The notes beneath the pieces are model-generated. The model was not told the DNA's origin and did no database searches. It worked only from the letters and a program-made list of their open reading frames with translations. A stretch of DNA of 64,000 nt. Source: Lates calcarifer (taxonomy: Eukaryota > Chordata > Actinopteri > Centropomidae). Below, in pieces: positions 1-12,889 of this stretch. Numbering within the stretch: position 1 is the first letter of the stretch; every line of letters starts with the position of its first letter. Made by a program: the position numbers and the translations under genes. Where the stretch lies: the NCBI RefSeq assembly GCF_001640805.2, contig NC_066849.1, forward strand, positions 24,364,250 through 24,428,249. The letters run 5' to 3'.

Positions 1-189
1 TCTACAGGAAGTTCTAATGAAGCAATGTCTGGTATAATTTTCTGGATTCCTTTCTGTGAATATACAAAACTCTTCTATAGCATTAACATAACTTTGATCT
101 CTTCAACAGCGTATCATGTTTGAAGGTATATGAAGATTTTTAAAATTTCAAACAAGTGGCAATACACGGAAGGCTATAAAATTTCCTTT

Positions 190-430
190 TTCCATCTGGT
201 CTTTTTTAATGAGCTTGGGACCAGTGCCTAAATCAAAGGAGTCAATGAATAGCAAATTGGAGCAGTTCTCAGCGGCATCACTCCCTCTGAACCTGCAGGA
301 ACCTTTCAGTGATAATCAAGGTATTGGATAAGGTAATTGCTGTATTAGCTGCTACTTCCCGCTGAGCTGCTAATTATTTATCCAGCTTGGGAGCAGGTGA
401 ACTTTAACATTGGATATCTATAATCTGTCT
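190..430. promoter_or_regulatory. Possible conserved non-coding element
   Basis: Unique, non-repetitive block with more balanced base composition than its flanks and no open frame of note. It contains a homeodomain-type CTAATTATTT near 370 and a GCAGGTG E-box near 393. This texture (AT-rich homeodomain cores set among GC-rich words) is typical of vertebrate developmental enhancers, but I have no alignment. The call is an inference and could be ordinary unique sequence. Confidence 0.22.
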
Positions 431-1450
431 TGTTCTCCAAAAAGGGCAAAAATTATAGGGTAACTTGTTGTGAAACCATGATTGCAATTACAGACCATTC
501 TTTCTGGTAAAGTCTACACTCACTGTGACCTTAGTGGAAATAATAAGATGAGGAAAAGAAAGGTCTTAGCATTTCAAAGGTTTGTCTTAGAAAGTGTGGT
601 GCAATATGAGAGGCTTTTTTTCCCCTCCTGAAATAAAGCCCTCATCTCTGACACATGATGGCTCATTAAATCAGTCTACAGATGCAGCTTTATGGCCTGC
701 AGGCAGGCTCAGGAGGCGAGGGCTTCACTACCTTCTATTTGTATCAACATACTGTACACAGCAGTGACCAGCAGAATCTTCCACAAGCTGAGCTCAGATT
801 CTTCTTCTGCTGACAATGTGAGCTGAATATTTTTGCAAATACATGAAAATGATCCAGTCATGTAATCTAGTTGCTTCACATGAAACAAAGTGGTTTAAAA
901 AGCCAATAAAAATGATAATAGATCGATTTTCACATCATCATGCACTGTAATCTTTCAGAGCTGAATTGAAGACCAGTTATCTTGAGGCATAAGCTTCTAG
1001 AAATCAGAATCCAATTCATTCTCTCCATAGACCATGTTAGGTGACTTGCAGTTAGAGAACTTAGATGTAGATGTATCCATCATTTGTACTAAAATGAGTA
1101 ACAAGTAACTTTGGAAGAAACCCACTCTATTTAGCTAACTCAAACTGCTCAAGCCTAATATTGGCTTAGGCTAAACTTCAGAAAGCAGTTTTTCACAGAA
1201 CTATGTGGTTTTTGTGTGGTCTTGACACAAAGGATTCACTTCATAGCTGTGAAAACAGTAGAATTGATTACATTACAGATTACAGATAGACTTCAAAAAA
1301 TCCAAATCTACTGTGTGCTTTGAATGAATTTAGCACAATGGTGCAGCATCTTACTCCCAACAACATATTATTCTAAATTTGCTCCAGCACTGATTGACAC
1401 CTTTGAATGGCAGCCAAGATTCATGGGCAATGATATGCCATACCAAACTG

Positions 1451-1470
1451 ACACACACACACACATACAC
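1451..1470. repeat. (AC)n microsatellite
   Basis: Ten AC units with one interruption (a CAT step) near the 3' end, followed by an A-rich stretch. Confidence 0.9.
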
Positions 1471-2936
1471 AAAGAAAAAAATAAATTAAAAAAAAATAAA
1501 CTAAAACGTAAGAGAGAGTCATAACAATTATTAAGATATGGGAAATTACAGTTAAAAAAAAAAACTTATGGAACCACTGGCACCTCCCTCTCTCTCACTC
1601 TGTAAAGATATGTGATCAAATATGCTAATATATTGTTTTCAAATATGCACATATACCAAGTAACTATTCATCATAGTTACTTCCTGTCATGGAAACAAAC
1701 ACTGAATCGTACGACACATCATGACTGAGCAGTTTTCAATCATCCTCTAATTGTTTAACCAACTAATTAATAAGCCTGTGTGATTACAATTATTATATCT
1801 CCATAGAACTAATTTCATCATCAAGCCTATTAAGTTGCATAATCAGACTAACAGAGTGTGAGTAGGGTAGTCACTCTGCATTAGTTCTCACAGAGCTGTA
1901 TCATTCCGCTGTTGGAGAAAGCAACTCTGTTTCTCAACTGCCCTCATATAGTACAGCAGTACATGTGTACGCAAGAGTTATTACATAATGAGTAACATAA
2001 ACCACCCTGTACACTTATATTTACAGTATCATAGTCAGTGCCTGTTGTAATTAGTGCAGATGGTATGGAGGTGATAAACAAACCTGAGCTCTGGCACCAC
2101 AGAAGATAATGCATCAAGCCAGAAACTGGCTGGGAATATCGGCTTCAAAGTTCACAAATAATTAGGTTTCCAGAAATTTCTGCATATGCAGCATTGTCTT
2201 TTTATACAAATCTGAATTGGTTTGAATATGTTTTAGTAAATGAGGCTCCTGGGGCAGGAACATCTCAGGCTAACTGACTCTGTCCTTAAAGGTCCTTAAT
2301 TATCCCACATTCAAAAGTTTATTTTCATATGCTTACAGCCCATTGTGAGGATGATGCTCTCCATGATGCAAATAAGGGTGGTTTAGTTAAAAGGGTATTT
2401 ATTAAAGTAAACTGAAATCTAATGCTTCACTCACAGCATTGCATCCGTGGTGCACACACACACTCTGTTCTGGATCTCTCACCCACACTTGTCAGTTACA
2501 GTGCTGCACCCTGTTATTATATTGCTATTAATACATTTTAATACAGCACTACACTTTACATGAAATGTCATTCACATAAAAATGGGGCAAACAGTGATTG
2601 TTTAGTACCCTCCATAATAATTACTGCTTTTTGTTGTTTACTTTCTTATATTTCTTTTTCTACAGTGTATGTTGTCACTGGTGCATTTCACAGTATTACA
2701 TTATATTATTACGTCAGCCTCACACCAAAAATTAATCGTTACAGTTTATTCATAATTTCAAGGAGATGGTGTGTAGAGATGCATGCACAGACAAGCTTGC
2801 TCTTCTAACTTATCAGACTGGGTGAGTTTTTATAGCACCAAAAGGCAGGTGAGGTTATGTTTCCATCAGATATCTCACCTCATTGCTAGCTCTGTATGTA
2901 GTCTCTATGTATGTAGTCCTTGTTTGTCATCACATT

Positions 2937-2960
2937 ATTCTGGTCTCTGCAGACCAGAAT
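2937..2960. repeat. Inverted repeat, 10-bp arms
   Basis: ATTCTGGTCT and AGACCAGAAT form a perfect 10-bp stem around a CTGC spacer. It is too short for a microRNA precursor and is not flanked by an obvious target duplication. Confidence 0.8.
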
Positions 2961-4076
2961 GGCTGACACCTGGAAATCACTGCTGCTGTTCATGTATAAA
3001 CTAGAATTACTGCCTTGCAGTTGTATGCCTCTCCCAACCAGTCAAGTTGCAGGAAATACACAATGAAAAAAAAAGTTTTTGCAAGATATTATGACTTCAC
3101 AGTGAAGTTGACCTTTGTCATAATTAGTGTAATTCTTGAGTTATGCCAAAAATATATTTTGCAAGGTCACAGTGATTTTTTTTTTCCTTTGATCTTTAAA
3201 AATCTCCAAAATCTAATCACTACATCCTTGAGTCCAAGTGACTGTTAAACAGTCAAACACCCAATTAGAAGAAATTCCCTCATGGCATTCCTGATATATC
3301 ATGTTCTGTGACAGATGTGGGGTCACACTGATCCTGACTGACAATCACTGATTTCAGAAATCTAGGTTAGGCCTCAGCCTGGTTAGGGCTTTAGTGATGT
3401 CTACATTTAACGTCAGTCAGGCACTAATACTCAAGATATTTGAATTTAATGAGTATATGTAAAAAAAAAAAAACAATAATAATAATCCTGTAGGCTAGTT
3501 AACTTGCCACATAATTGTGTTTTTTTTCCTTTTTATATATGAAAAGAGAAGATTTTGACCACAGAGCTCCACTGCTTTACTACAAAGTACACACTACACA
3601 GTAAGCCCAGCAGGATAAAATCCAATAAACCCCAGCCGAATTGAGGAGGAAAGTTACAGTGGAGCACAGTTAATTTTTTCTCCTGCACTATTTCAGGACA
3701 CTGAATAGAGGGCACAGGACTTTCACTTGTCATGATTTATGGCAAAGTAACAGTCTTGTTAAAGTAACTCCAATTACAGATCCCCTTTACCTGGTCAGGC
3801 TTACATCCTCACGCCCAGAATTCCTCTGGATACCCATTTGGGTCAGAGAGGCCTCCAATGACCACATATCCAAATCAGAAGGAGACTGGCCGGAGCATGA
3901 AAGACTCCCTTCCCCCCATATTTTTGCTCAGAAACACTTTTGAGCACTTCTCACTCTGAACAAATGATACCCAGTGTCCCTCGACGCTTGCAGCTTTTGA
4001 GGAATGTGTAAAATGTGTCAAGATCACCTTCTCCACTTTACAGTGACCTCAAAAAGCTTTTTGGGAAGCTGTTATG

Positions 4077-4091
4077 TTTTTTTTTTTTTTT
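4077..4091. repeat. Poly-T tract (T15)
   Basis: Uninterrupted run of fifteen T. It could be the reversed A-tail of an old retroposed copy, but no recognisable body lies beside it. Confidence 0.85.
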
Positions 4092-4409
4092 AAAGGACAA
4101 GTTTTGACCTTCACACGACAAAAAATAGTTATTCAAGTGTACAATGCTCATTTCTTTCCCATTATTTACGCACTTATTGTTGACATTCACTTGGATGGGT
4201 CATTAAAATGAAAACAAATTGTGCATGGTGTGATGGAAAACTGGACTGATAACACTAAACGAAAATATCACCTTGAATTTGGTCATAAAATCCATAATCT
4301 GTCCGAATAAAAAGTAAAGTCATTGACAGCAGTTGTACTCTGTTGCCCCGCAGGCTCAGCATTCGTGGGCCCTCAAACGACTGCAGGATCTCCTGAGTAT
4401 AATTGTTTC

Positions 4410-4431
4410 TTTTTTTTTTTTTCCTTTTTTT
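4410..4431. repeat. Poly-T tract interrupted by CC
   Basis: Thirteen T, then CC, then seven T. Simple low-complexity sequence; no associated element was recognised. Confidence 0.85.
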
Positions 4432-4854
4432 GTTAAACAGGCAAATAATTATTGTCCCTTTGTTAATGTGCATGCTTTTCATTTTTCTCATTAGTACCTC
4501 CATGGCTGTAAGTAATTAAGGATGCTGTAGTTTATGAATATTCCTTCAGCAGTGTCTTAATTTGCACTTTTGGATTCAGAGCCTGAATGGAAGTGGCTGT
4601 ATATTTTCAAAAAGTTTCAGATACAAGATAATTAAACATATGCATCCCTCATGGTAATGTGCTGAAGTTGCTCTTAAACTGACCCTGGATTGCAGTAATT
4701 ATGTCATTTTGCCACAAATTTCACATACACTAGAATACTAATAATTTATCATTGGGCCTGGTTCATCTGTCCTTGAATGTTTTGTTTATTGTTTTAAAGG
4801 TAATGCAGATACTTCTGAGGACAGTAACACACCAGTTTCACCCCCCACTTCTTC

Positions 4855-5395
4855 ACCAGTTCTCACACACATGCACACACACACAAGTTTGTACTTTGTA
4901 CTTACATGTAAAGGCCATAGTGCACTTTGTAATCCCTAACTCCAGCCTTAACTATCACTATCCAAAATTTACCCTAATCTAATTCTGACCTTAGGCCTAA
5001 AAGTAGGACTTCAGAAGATGTGAGAGTAGGGCAAAAATGTCCTCACATTCTGCAGTGTCCTCACCCTCACAGTTTAACTTCAAATTGAAAGTTACAAGCA
5101 AAAATGTCCTAATTTTCTAAAGCCTCATTCCATATTATCCCCACTCTCATAGTCTAAAAGCCAAAGGAGACAGTGGGGGCTGACCAAACAATCCTTTCTT
5201 TCCAATAATACTTTTATTCTAAAACTTAAATTCTAAACTATGAATGGGGGTAAACTGGCATCTAAAATGTTTGTCAAGGTCTAAAACTTAAATTGGAAAG
5301 TGAGTATCAGCTAAAATGTCCCAACTGTCTAAAAATATCCTGACATTGCACAATGTTCTACCAAGGTCTAAAATTCAATGTGGAAGGTCCAGATG
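4855..5395. repeat. Teleost dispersed repeat with (CA)n head
   Basis: A short (CA)n (4864-4885) is followed by diverged TAACCCTAA-like words (about 4930-4990) and then by degenerate tandem copies of AAAATGTCCT (5034-5043, 5102-5111, with AAAATGTCCC at 5313-5322) and AAGGTCTAAAA (5276-5286, 5363-5373). I recognise this order, (CA)n then TAACC-like then AAATGTCCTCAC/AAGGTCTAAAA, from many teleost genomes. It is non-coding and of unknown transposon class. Family membership is from recognition only. Confidence 0.65.
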
Positions 5396-7379
5396 CTTCA
5401 ACATTTAAATGGAATGAAATGCTGGTTATTGGTTATTTGTTTGGTTTGTTACTATATACTAGATTTCAAAACTGCATTTGTTATCTGTCATGAGGTATAT
5501 AAATACCTTAGCACGGTTAGTTATTTCGGTGTGTATTTCATTCTATTTGTAAGACTTCTGTACAGTCTCATATATTTTGCCTGTGCCAAGCGAATGCACG
5601 TATGTTCTACATTTTGTAACTTCCATCAAATGGTTGCACTTATCAAGATAAAGTGGTCTGTTCCCCCACACTCTGTAGGAGATGTACATCAAGCTGGTGG
5701 ACATTTAGAAGTACTTTTCTAAAAATAGGGCCTATGCTGGAGATCCATTGGACATGGCTAAGCAATCATTCACATTAAACACTTGTCACACACAGCAGAG
5801 GACATCTTTCAGTCTCTTTTTTTAACGGCCACATCCGTAGATCATTGCACTTTTTGTGCGTTCCCCCACAGCTCATGCCCTGACTGAAGAAGCCTTTCAC
5901 TGAATAATCTGTGCCAGTGAATGCCACTTTTTCATTTATGACTGCAAGAGATCAAACACTCAACCGCAGAGGAGACATCTACCAGTAAGCCACAGGGACT
6001 CAAGGAGAAAACCGTGCTGTATGTGCTGCTTTATAAGAATTATCATACACAGATACTGTTACATTGCTATAGGTCATCAGTATATGAATTCAGCAGTTAT
6101 TTGTATTTAAATGATAAGGCTGGTACTTTTTGAAAAAAAAAAAATATCTATAGTTTTGGAACTGTTTCAGAATTAGTTGGTTTGTCACAATGAAAGAATA
6201 TGTCACAATAGTCCTGTGAATTTTTCATTTGAATTTAATTCAATCATCAATGGAGTTTTGTGGTAGGGAAGTTTAAACTATATCAAGTTTTAATCTCTAC
6301 AGGGAAATTGTTGACAATTTCCTGGTGTCTTGTACTTTATTTCTCTGGTGTGCCTACTCTTCTTTTGACATGGCTTGCCAAACATATGTAAGTGATATCC
6401 TAGATTTCCCAGAACACCTTTGAATAACCCCAAAGAACAGGCTAGGCCATCTGGGTTTTATAATAGATAGGAAATGTACCACATTGGTAGAAAATGTGAG
6501 AGTTCTAGTGATAGAAAAAGGTTTTTTTTTCTTCCATGAGAAGAAAACTCCCGAATCCACCTCAGGCTGCAACATATTCTGTTCTATCGAGACTATGAGT
6601 AGAGTATCCTCTGCCCCTCAACAGTACTGACTGACACTAAAGCTAGATAGTTACTGCTGATGTTTTGAATATTTTTTGGTATGTGGGAAGAAAGAGATTT
6701 ACATATGTTGTAAATATATTAAGAAACTAAAGCACCCACAACTCTTTAACAATTTGCATAACTTAGATCTCAATGAGTAATTGGCATAAAACTGATAAAA
6801 AATCTGTCAGGAAAATTGAAATTCTATGGACACCATCATCCCCATGTTACCAGGTGATACAGAGAACGGCACAGCAATTTTTTGAGGTTTTTAAAGGAAT
6901 TTGTAAATAATGTATCAATCCATATGTCCATACATACAAACCCAGTGTGTCATCAAGAGGGTACCTTCTAAGGGTGTTAAACATGTAAGACTCATCCTGT
7001 TACATAAGCATTTTCTACATTATGGCTGTAATGTTTGAAAGAACTCATTAAATGTGCTGGTATTGTGTTGGCAGCACTTCCCAGCAGGGGTTAATGATTA
7101 TCAGAGTCATTGTTTTCCAAGCATAGCCAAGAACCTCTGTCCAACGATTACCTCGGGACCCAGCTCAGTGACCTCGAAAGTGAGCAGAACGTGTGAGTGT
7201 TTTTGTGTACATAACACATCTGCACTAGGATTGTGCTTGCGTTGTAGCAGTCTTATTTTTATCTCTTTTCATCCTGTTTTATTTAACAACCATAATTGTC
7301 TCATCATTGGTGTATCTTGTTGTTTAATGAACTGATCTAAATGATAATGGCAATGTAATGACATCCCTCAATAAATATT
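5396..7379. other. Non-coding AT-rich stretch, no gene seen
   Basis: An open frame of 114 codons (5378-5722) has no recognisable domain and starts inside the upstream repeat, so I treat it as chance. A short imperfect hairpin (6303-6322; GGAAATTGT, TG, ACAATTTCC) and an A-run near 6134 are the only structures seen. No RNA gene or transposon terminus was recognised. Confidence 0.6.
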
Positions 7380-7690
7380 TAATCTAACCACAACATGCTC
7401 CGTCACCTTGAGAGGGCCTGGCACAGAAAATGAGAACCCTTTCAATTAAGGCTGGCCTGGATGAAGCTAGTTCTTGTGTACTCATTGATTCTGCTATATA
7501 TTAATTAGCAGTGTTGCTGCATTGTGAGACTTTGTTGACGTCTGCGTAGGCTTGCCTTCAGGATTGCTGTACGCGTTGTTAGCTCTAATGGTCACATTAG
7601 TCATTTTGCAATGATGGTTGCTGTGTAATAATTACAGTCATTATGCTTTTACACTGTGAAGCTGCAACTTTGAAGGTCACTGAAAATTAG
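7380..7690. promoter_or_regulatory. Candidate conserved enhancer block
   Basis: Unique sequence with a dense set of plausible developmental factor sites: CAATTAAG (7443-7450), TTAATTAG (7501-7508), a TGACGTC CRE-like site (7536-7542) and TAATTA (7629-7634), followed by an AAGGTCA half-site near 7673. Several CpGs persist (GACGTCTGCG, TACGCG) although CpG is scarce in the surrounding DNA, which suggests constraint. No alignment was possible, so conservation is inferred. Confidence 0.32.
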
Positions 7691-7917
7691 GTCCCTTCCA
7701 GCCACACCATACAGCTATGAGGCATAGCTTTCTTGCTCTAGGTTCAGCTTTTTACAACAAAATAATATTCATGTTCCAAGGGTGATTGGATCTGATGTGA
7801 TGCAGTACATTAGATGCTATCATGTCTGGAGTCAATAGGCTAGACTTGTGGGAATCTATAAGTCTGTGTCCTAGCTACAAATGAAAAAGGGACATCTTCT
7901 GGAGCAGCATCACTGAC

Positions 7918-8010
7918 CTTGAATAGGGGAGCAACATTGTGGGCATTGTGATAGTCTCCAGAGCATTTCCTGTGGAGGATATGGGAGGCAACGATTTCTC
8001 TTTTGCTGAA
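7918..8010 (-). CDS. Candidate 93-bp coding exon (weak)
   Basis: On the minus strand a strong acceptor (a pyrimidine run of T and C ending in CAG) precedes 31 open codons that end at AAG followed by GTCAGT, a usable donor. The exon would be phase-neutral (93 bp, divisible by three) and would encode FSKREIVASHILHRK, then residues CSGDYHNAHN and VAPLFK. I do not recognise the peptide. The frame also stays open beyond the donor for about 25 codons, which weakens the case. It could equally be a conserved non-coding block or chance. Nothing else of a gene is visible nearby; other exons would have to lie tens of kilobases away. Confidence 0.2.
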
Positions 8011-11000
8011 CTGAAAAGAAAAAAAGGTCACTTGAGTCCATGAGCTTAAACAAACTTTGTGACCCCCAAAATTTTAATGTTCCATTCATAGTCAGTGGTG
8101 CACATCCAGAAGTGAACAGCAATGCATTAGAGAGTTTTGGCTCTCTGGTTTCTTGAGTTAAGGCTGTTCAAGGAACAGGAAAAAAGAAAAGACATTGAGA
8201 GGATGACAAAATGTTCTGTGTCAAAAAAGATGTGTAAATATAGATTGCTATCTTTCTTTCTGTTCAGACACTTTCAAAGGTGTTTTGATACAATTTCTTT
8301 CAGTGTTATATTGTGCTTGTTTGGACTGACATTGGATTAGTTGAACCCCTGCATGCTAACTCATACTTCAAAAACATCCATTATTTGATATAATTTGTTG
8401 CTATAAATCTAGAGAATCTAAATTGATGTTTAATTGTTGGATTTTTAAATTCGTTTGGAATCCTTTTATACCTCATTTATTGTGCATATCTGCCTTTAAT
8501 GTCACAAATGTACATGATATTATCCATGTAAGGTCATGCCTAACCTGCATGAGGACATAGATGATGTCATGGTTAAGTCTTTTTTCCCTTTTGGCTTTAA
8601 AATTATTGTTGGGTGAATAACTTTTTAATTATGCTCTTGAGAAATGTGTGAGATGCTGTTTTGGGGCCACATAGGTACATTAGTGTGGTAAATTGCTATG
8701 AATTTGTCCCGTCCAGGATTAATTACAATCTTTATTCTCTATGAACTGAGACAATTTGTAATTAACATTTGACCCATGTGCTCCTCGGCCTTTCAGTGTA
8801 ACAACTAATTCATGCAAGCTTGTCCCATGTAACCTCATTAGATCATTATGTATGTGTGTGTGTAAACGTAGGTGTAATTGCTGAATGAAAAGGTCGGTAA
8901 TCAAGCTTTACAGCCAATCTCCCAACTTTATACTCAAATGACACTGAGGCTGCAGTATGTCATGGGAACATCTGGTTCAATGCTCCTCAACATTTTAGTT
9001 CCTCCAGATAATGCATGGTTCATAGTGAAATGAAAACAAATGTTGATACAGCTTGGTTTTTATTTTTCGCAACTCTGACATTATTTATACTGATTATAAC
9101 ACTATACTCACCAAAATGATGTGCTAAGAGCTCAAACATGTCAGCATTGCTACAAATATGATGCAACAAATACAAGCTGTTAGACAAGCACAAGCATGTG
9201 ATGGTAACAAAGTGATGGTTTTGAGAAATAAGCTACCACTTTATCTGTAGGAAATCAAAGACATAATGTACTACGTTCCATCAGTTGTTAACATGTTAAC
9301 TTACTGCTTCTTCTGATTTAAACATGTTATATCTTACTTTTAATATGCCAGTTTGAAGTTCTGTCACATGTACATATGTTCTTCTTTGTACTGTATTATG
9401 TGGGAAAATAAGGTGATAATGACCTTGGGTTTAATTTCTGATCAGAGGATACAGTTCACACACTGACCGAAGAAACATCAATAATGTGCTGATTCTCTGT
9501 TGGTCAATGGAGGTGTATCATCTGATGCCAGTGTTCTGTCTTCCTCAGTTTTTCCCAGAAACTGTCAAGCTGAGCAGGTGTATTAGATGTGTGAAATAAA
9601 GGAATTCAAAGTCCCCTATAAACAAACTATCTTGTCCATTATTGCTTTTATGTCAATGTCTCATATAACCTGAAAAGTACAATAAATAAGATTTTTTATT
9701 GTCTCCCAGAAAAAAAAAAAAATCATGATGATATATGTTCAGAGGATTCATAAGGTTGTTGATCAATACCAATGAGTTAAGAATTACTGAGCCGGCTCGT
9801 GAGATTTATGGCTTTCACAAAAAGCTTTCTGGCCCGTACTCATGCCATGTCCAGACTAATGGAGGATAAAAATGCTGTTTACATGTCAAATAAGTTTGCA
9901 TCCACACAAGTGTTTTCAGGTTGTTGATACTAAAACTAAAAAACAAAAAAGGATAAATCTCTGTTTGTTCTTCCTTCTCTTTCAGCTGGCAAAATAAATT
10001 ATATATAACAGCCATCACCTTTGTCTATCAATATAATAAACACTACAGCCATTTTCACTGACACAGTGATGACTACACTAAGATAATACAGCCATTTATT
10101 CATAGGAAACACATGCTGCCTTTTAGCCAAGGATAACAGTATTTCCTGGGCCATTATACGGAGACACTCAATCACATACTTGATTTATACTGATAAAAGT
10201 GTTAGTATTGACAACATATGTTCTCTTAAGTGCTGCTGGTACATAATTGATATACAAGCTCTCTTAAGGCAAAAACTTATATACATTCACGAAATATAAA
10301 TTCCTTATATACATTCTTCTTAGTGTGGGTGCTGTTTCAGTGTAACAGAAAATGAGATCCTTTGGAATTTCAAGACACACATGGATAAATACTCAAATGC
10401 ATGCACAGAAACTCTGCAAGCATGCACACACACATTGGTATCTATTGGCATTTTTAGCTGCTTAATGATGCACAGATGCTGCTGTGAGACGGCAAACATT
10501 TTTGTTCTCAGGCAAAAACCGAGGGGAAAAAATCATTATTATCTGATTTTAAATTGTGATATTCAGTTGGTGCGTACAGTGTGATAAATGTTTCTCCAAT
10601 CTGATAGAGTCCAGTGTTACAGAAGTATTTATAGTGATCTTTGAGATGCTACTTTGCAGCCTTGTGTCAGTTTGCATTACATTTAAGGCACATAGAACAC
10701 TATTCTATACTAAACTATACAGCTTGCAGATCTCTCTTATAGAAAGATGATGTAATTATTTATTTCATTTACGCTATGAAACTCCCTTTTAAAGTGTCCT
10801 TTAATCCCTGTAAAGCTATTATAAACCGAAAGACCCATGGCAATCCTGAAGGGACTGCATGATGACAAAAGTGGTTTCATGTTTTTAACAAGCAGATGAA
10901 CACAGTTTGACCACAGGCATCATATACACTTCTAATTAAAGACCAAAAGGAAATGTTTGATCTTATGCCACCAAGCAAGAAGAAGCTACACCCTTTCAGG

Positions 11001-11512
11001 AACACACACAACATGTGATGTAGTTATATCTTAAAAGACAACATCACATCAGAAAGTGACTTGTTTTCATGTCAGTTTCATTAATGCAGAGTGTTTGTCT
11101 CTTACTTGATATGCTGTTTAGTTTTAAAGCACCATGCAAACTAAACTGGGCAGGATTCCCCTGAGGGCAACAAAGCTGTCTTAAATAGCATGCTCAGCGC
11201 TCATTACTGATGGGGATGAATCTTTGTGACATGAACCATCTGGAAAGAATAACTTTAGATAACAAAAAAAGTATATACTGCATATATGGTTGAAACACAT
11301 CATAATATCCCTTGTATTTTTGCTTCACTAGAGTCCAACATTGTTGTGACTGAAGAGGTAGCAGCAGAACATATTTGTATTTCAAAGCTGCACAGTGTGC
11401 CTGGCAGTTGACTGTAGTCAAACAGAATTATAGTAAACCTTCAAAGACAAAGAGACATCTGTTAGCAAAAGCACTTTACTTTAGGGTGAATCACATTAAT
11501 AATTTTGAGTCT

Positions 11513-11534
11513 AAAAATAAATAAATAAATAAAC
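11513..11534. repeat. (AAAT)n tetranucleotide repeat
   Basis: About five AAAT units with no interruption after the first unit. Confidence 0.85.
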
Positions 11535-12889
11535 TCTAAATGTAAATGGTATTCAATACTGTTCACAGCTGAAGTAAGGACTATGCCATTAAAGGATGAC
11601 ACATTAACAGCTGCAGCTGAGACGAAAGACTAACCAACTCTGACTGATGGAAACATGCAGTTACTAATGGACTCAGAAATGGACTTGGAGAGGTTAGTGT
11701 TTATTGTCAACACAGCCATCACACTTGTCAGTGATACCTGATAATGAGAGAGCGGTCAGAGAAAAACTGTGCTGTGCAACATTCCAACATTCACTTTTCA
11801 TGAGGCACTAACTGAATATTTAAATGCTCTTACATCTTTCTATTTACCAAAAATAATCACACTCGAAGAATTGTTTGTCACTGGGTCCTACTTAAATTCT
11901 CAGACCAAAACATATGAGACCTTATCAAACATAACACACAGTCATTTCAAATCATAGTGCATTGTTCTATATTAACAGTTATATAGTGTTCATGGTAGAT
12001 TGTTTTCAGAATTCAAGTACTGTTACTGTTCCTGTCTGGGTCCCCCATGCTGGAGAAAGCTCCATTTATTTTGTGTTTGTGTTGTATATTGATGCAGTGC
12101 TGGTTTAACAGTTGCAGAGCTGTATGCATTGCTGCAGTGCCCCTCTCTGGGACAACACAGTATTCACTGTTATTATGACAAGAGACTATCAGTGTAGAGA
12201 AATATCTCAACACTGCTGCAAAGGAATGTTAAAAACAGTTAATTGTTAAAAACAGCCAACAGCCCATTAAACACATGTAAATACAGCTGCATTGAATTGT
12301 TAATTGTTAATAATACTTATACTAATATAAAGTCAATGTAGGGTTTGGTGAGTTTTCTGTAACCTTAAAGTCTCATGAAACACTGATCTTGCCTCTTCCT
12401 TTCTCTCCTACTCATCTGTGTAGTTACACAATGCTAAAGGAGCAGGTGACATTTATTATTTATATTCTAGAGGATGTACGGTGGAGCAACATCTGGCCAC
12501 ATCAACACTTATAATTCATCTGGACACTGATTAGGAAGCGCACTATCTAGCGTCAGCAAGCTAGCAAGCTAATTCCACCAAGAGCAAACTGCTTGACAAA
12601 TTGAAACTATGTTAAACAATTAATTAACAGAGAATAAACAGGTGTTTGTTGACAAAAAAGAGATGACACTTGTCCACACGTACACACACTGTTCTCATTC
12701 TGCATGCACAGCACATTCACACAAGCACACGAACCTGGATGCAACTGAGCATACACAAGTGCATGCACGTTCTGGGATGTGCACACACCATCTATTATGG
12801 AAGCTGAAAAGACAACTTGTAACATGCTAGTGTCACCACATACTCACAGCTTCTACTTACAACCCACACAACAATAAAAAAGACAATGA

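Larger units (their letters stand above)
431..4854. other. Non-coding AT-rich stretch, no gene seen
   Basis: No open frame exceeds 82 codons, and none shows a recognisable domain. Contents are short A and T runs (for example A13 at 3461-3473), a (CA)n at 1451-1470, a small hairpin at 2937-2960 and an octamer ATGCAAAT at 2366-2373. The octamer lies in a block (2280-2460) that looks unique and could be regulatory. I see no transposon ends or RNA gene. Confidence 0.6.
7691..12889. other. Mostly featureless AT-rich stretch
   Basis: Apart from the candidate exon at 7918-8010, nothing here supports a gene; open frames do not exceed 75 codons. Seen: a 14-bp perfect palindrome GTTAACATGTTAAC (9287-9300), an A-run near 9710-9721, an AAAT repeat (11513-11534) and a CA-rich, low-complexity stretch (12680-12795). 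No recognisable transposon body. Confidence 0.6.

Noticed and set aside
5496..5504. TATA-box match TATATAAAT
   Set aside because: No initiator, GC-rich flank, transcript or open frame supports a promoter, and such matches are common in AT-rich DNA.
9287..9300. 14-bp palindrome GTTAACATGTTAAC, considered as an HNF1 site
   Set aside because: The spacing and centre differ from the HNF1 consensus, and palindromes of this size are expected occasionally by chance.
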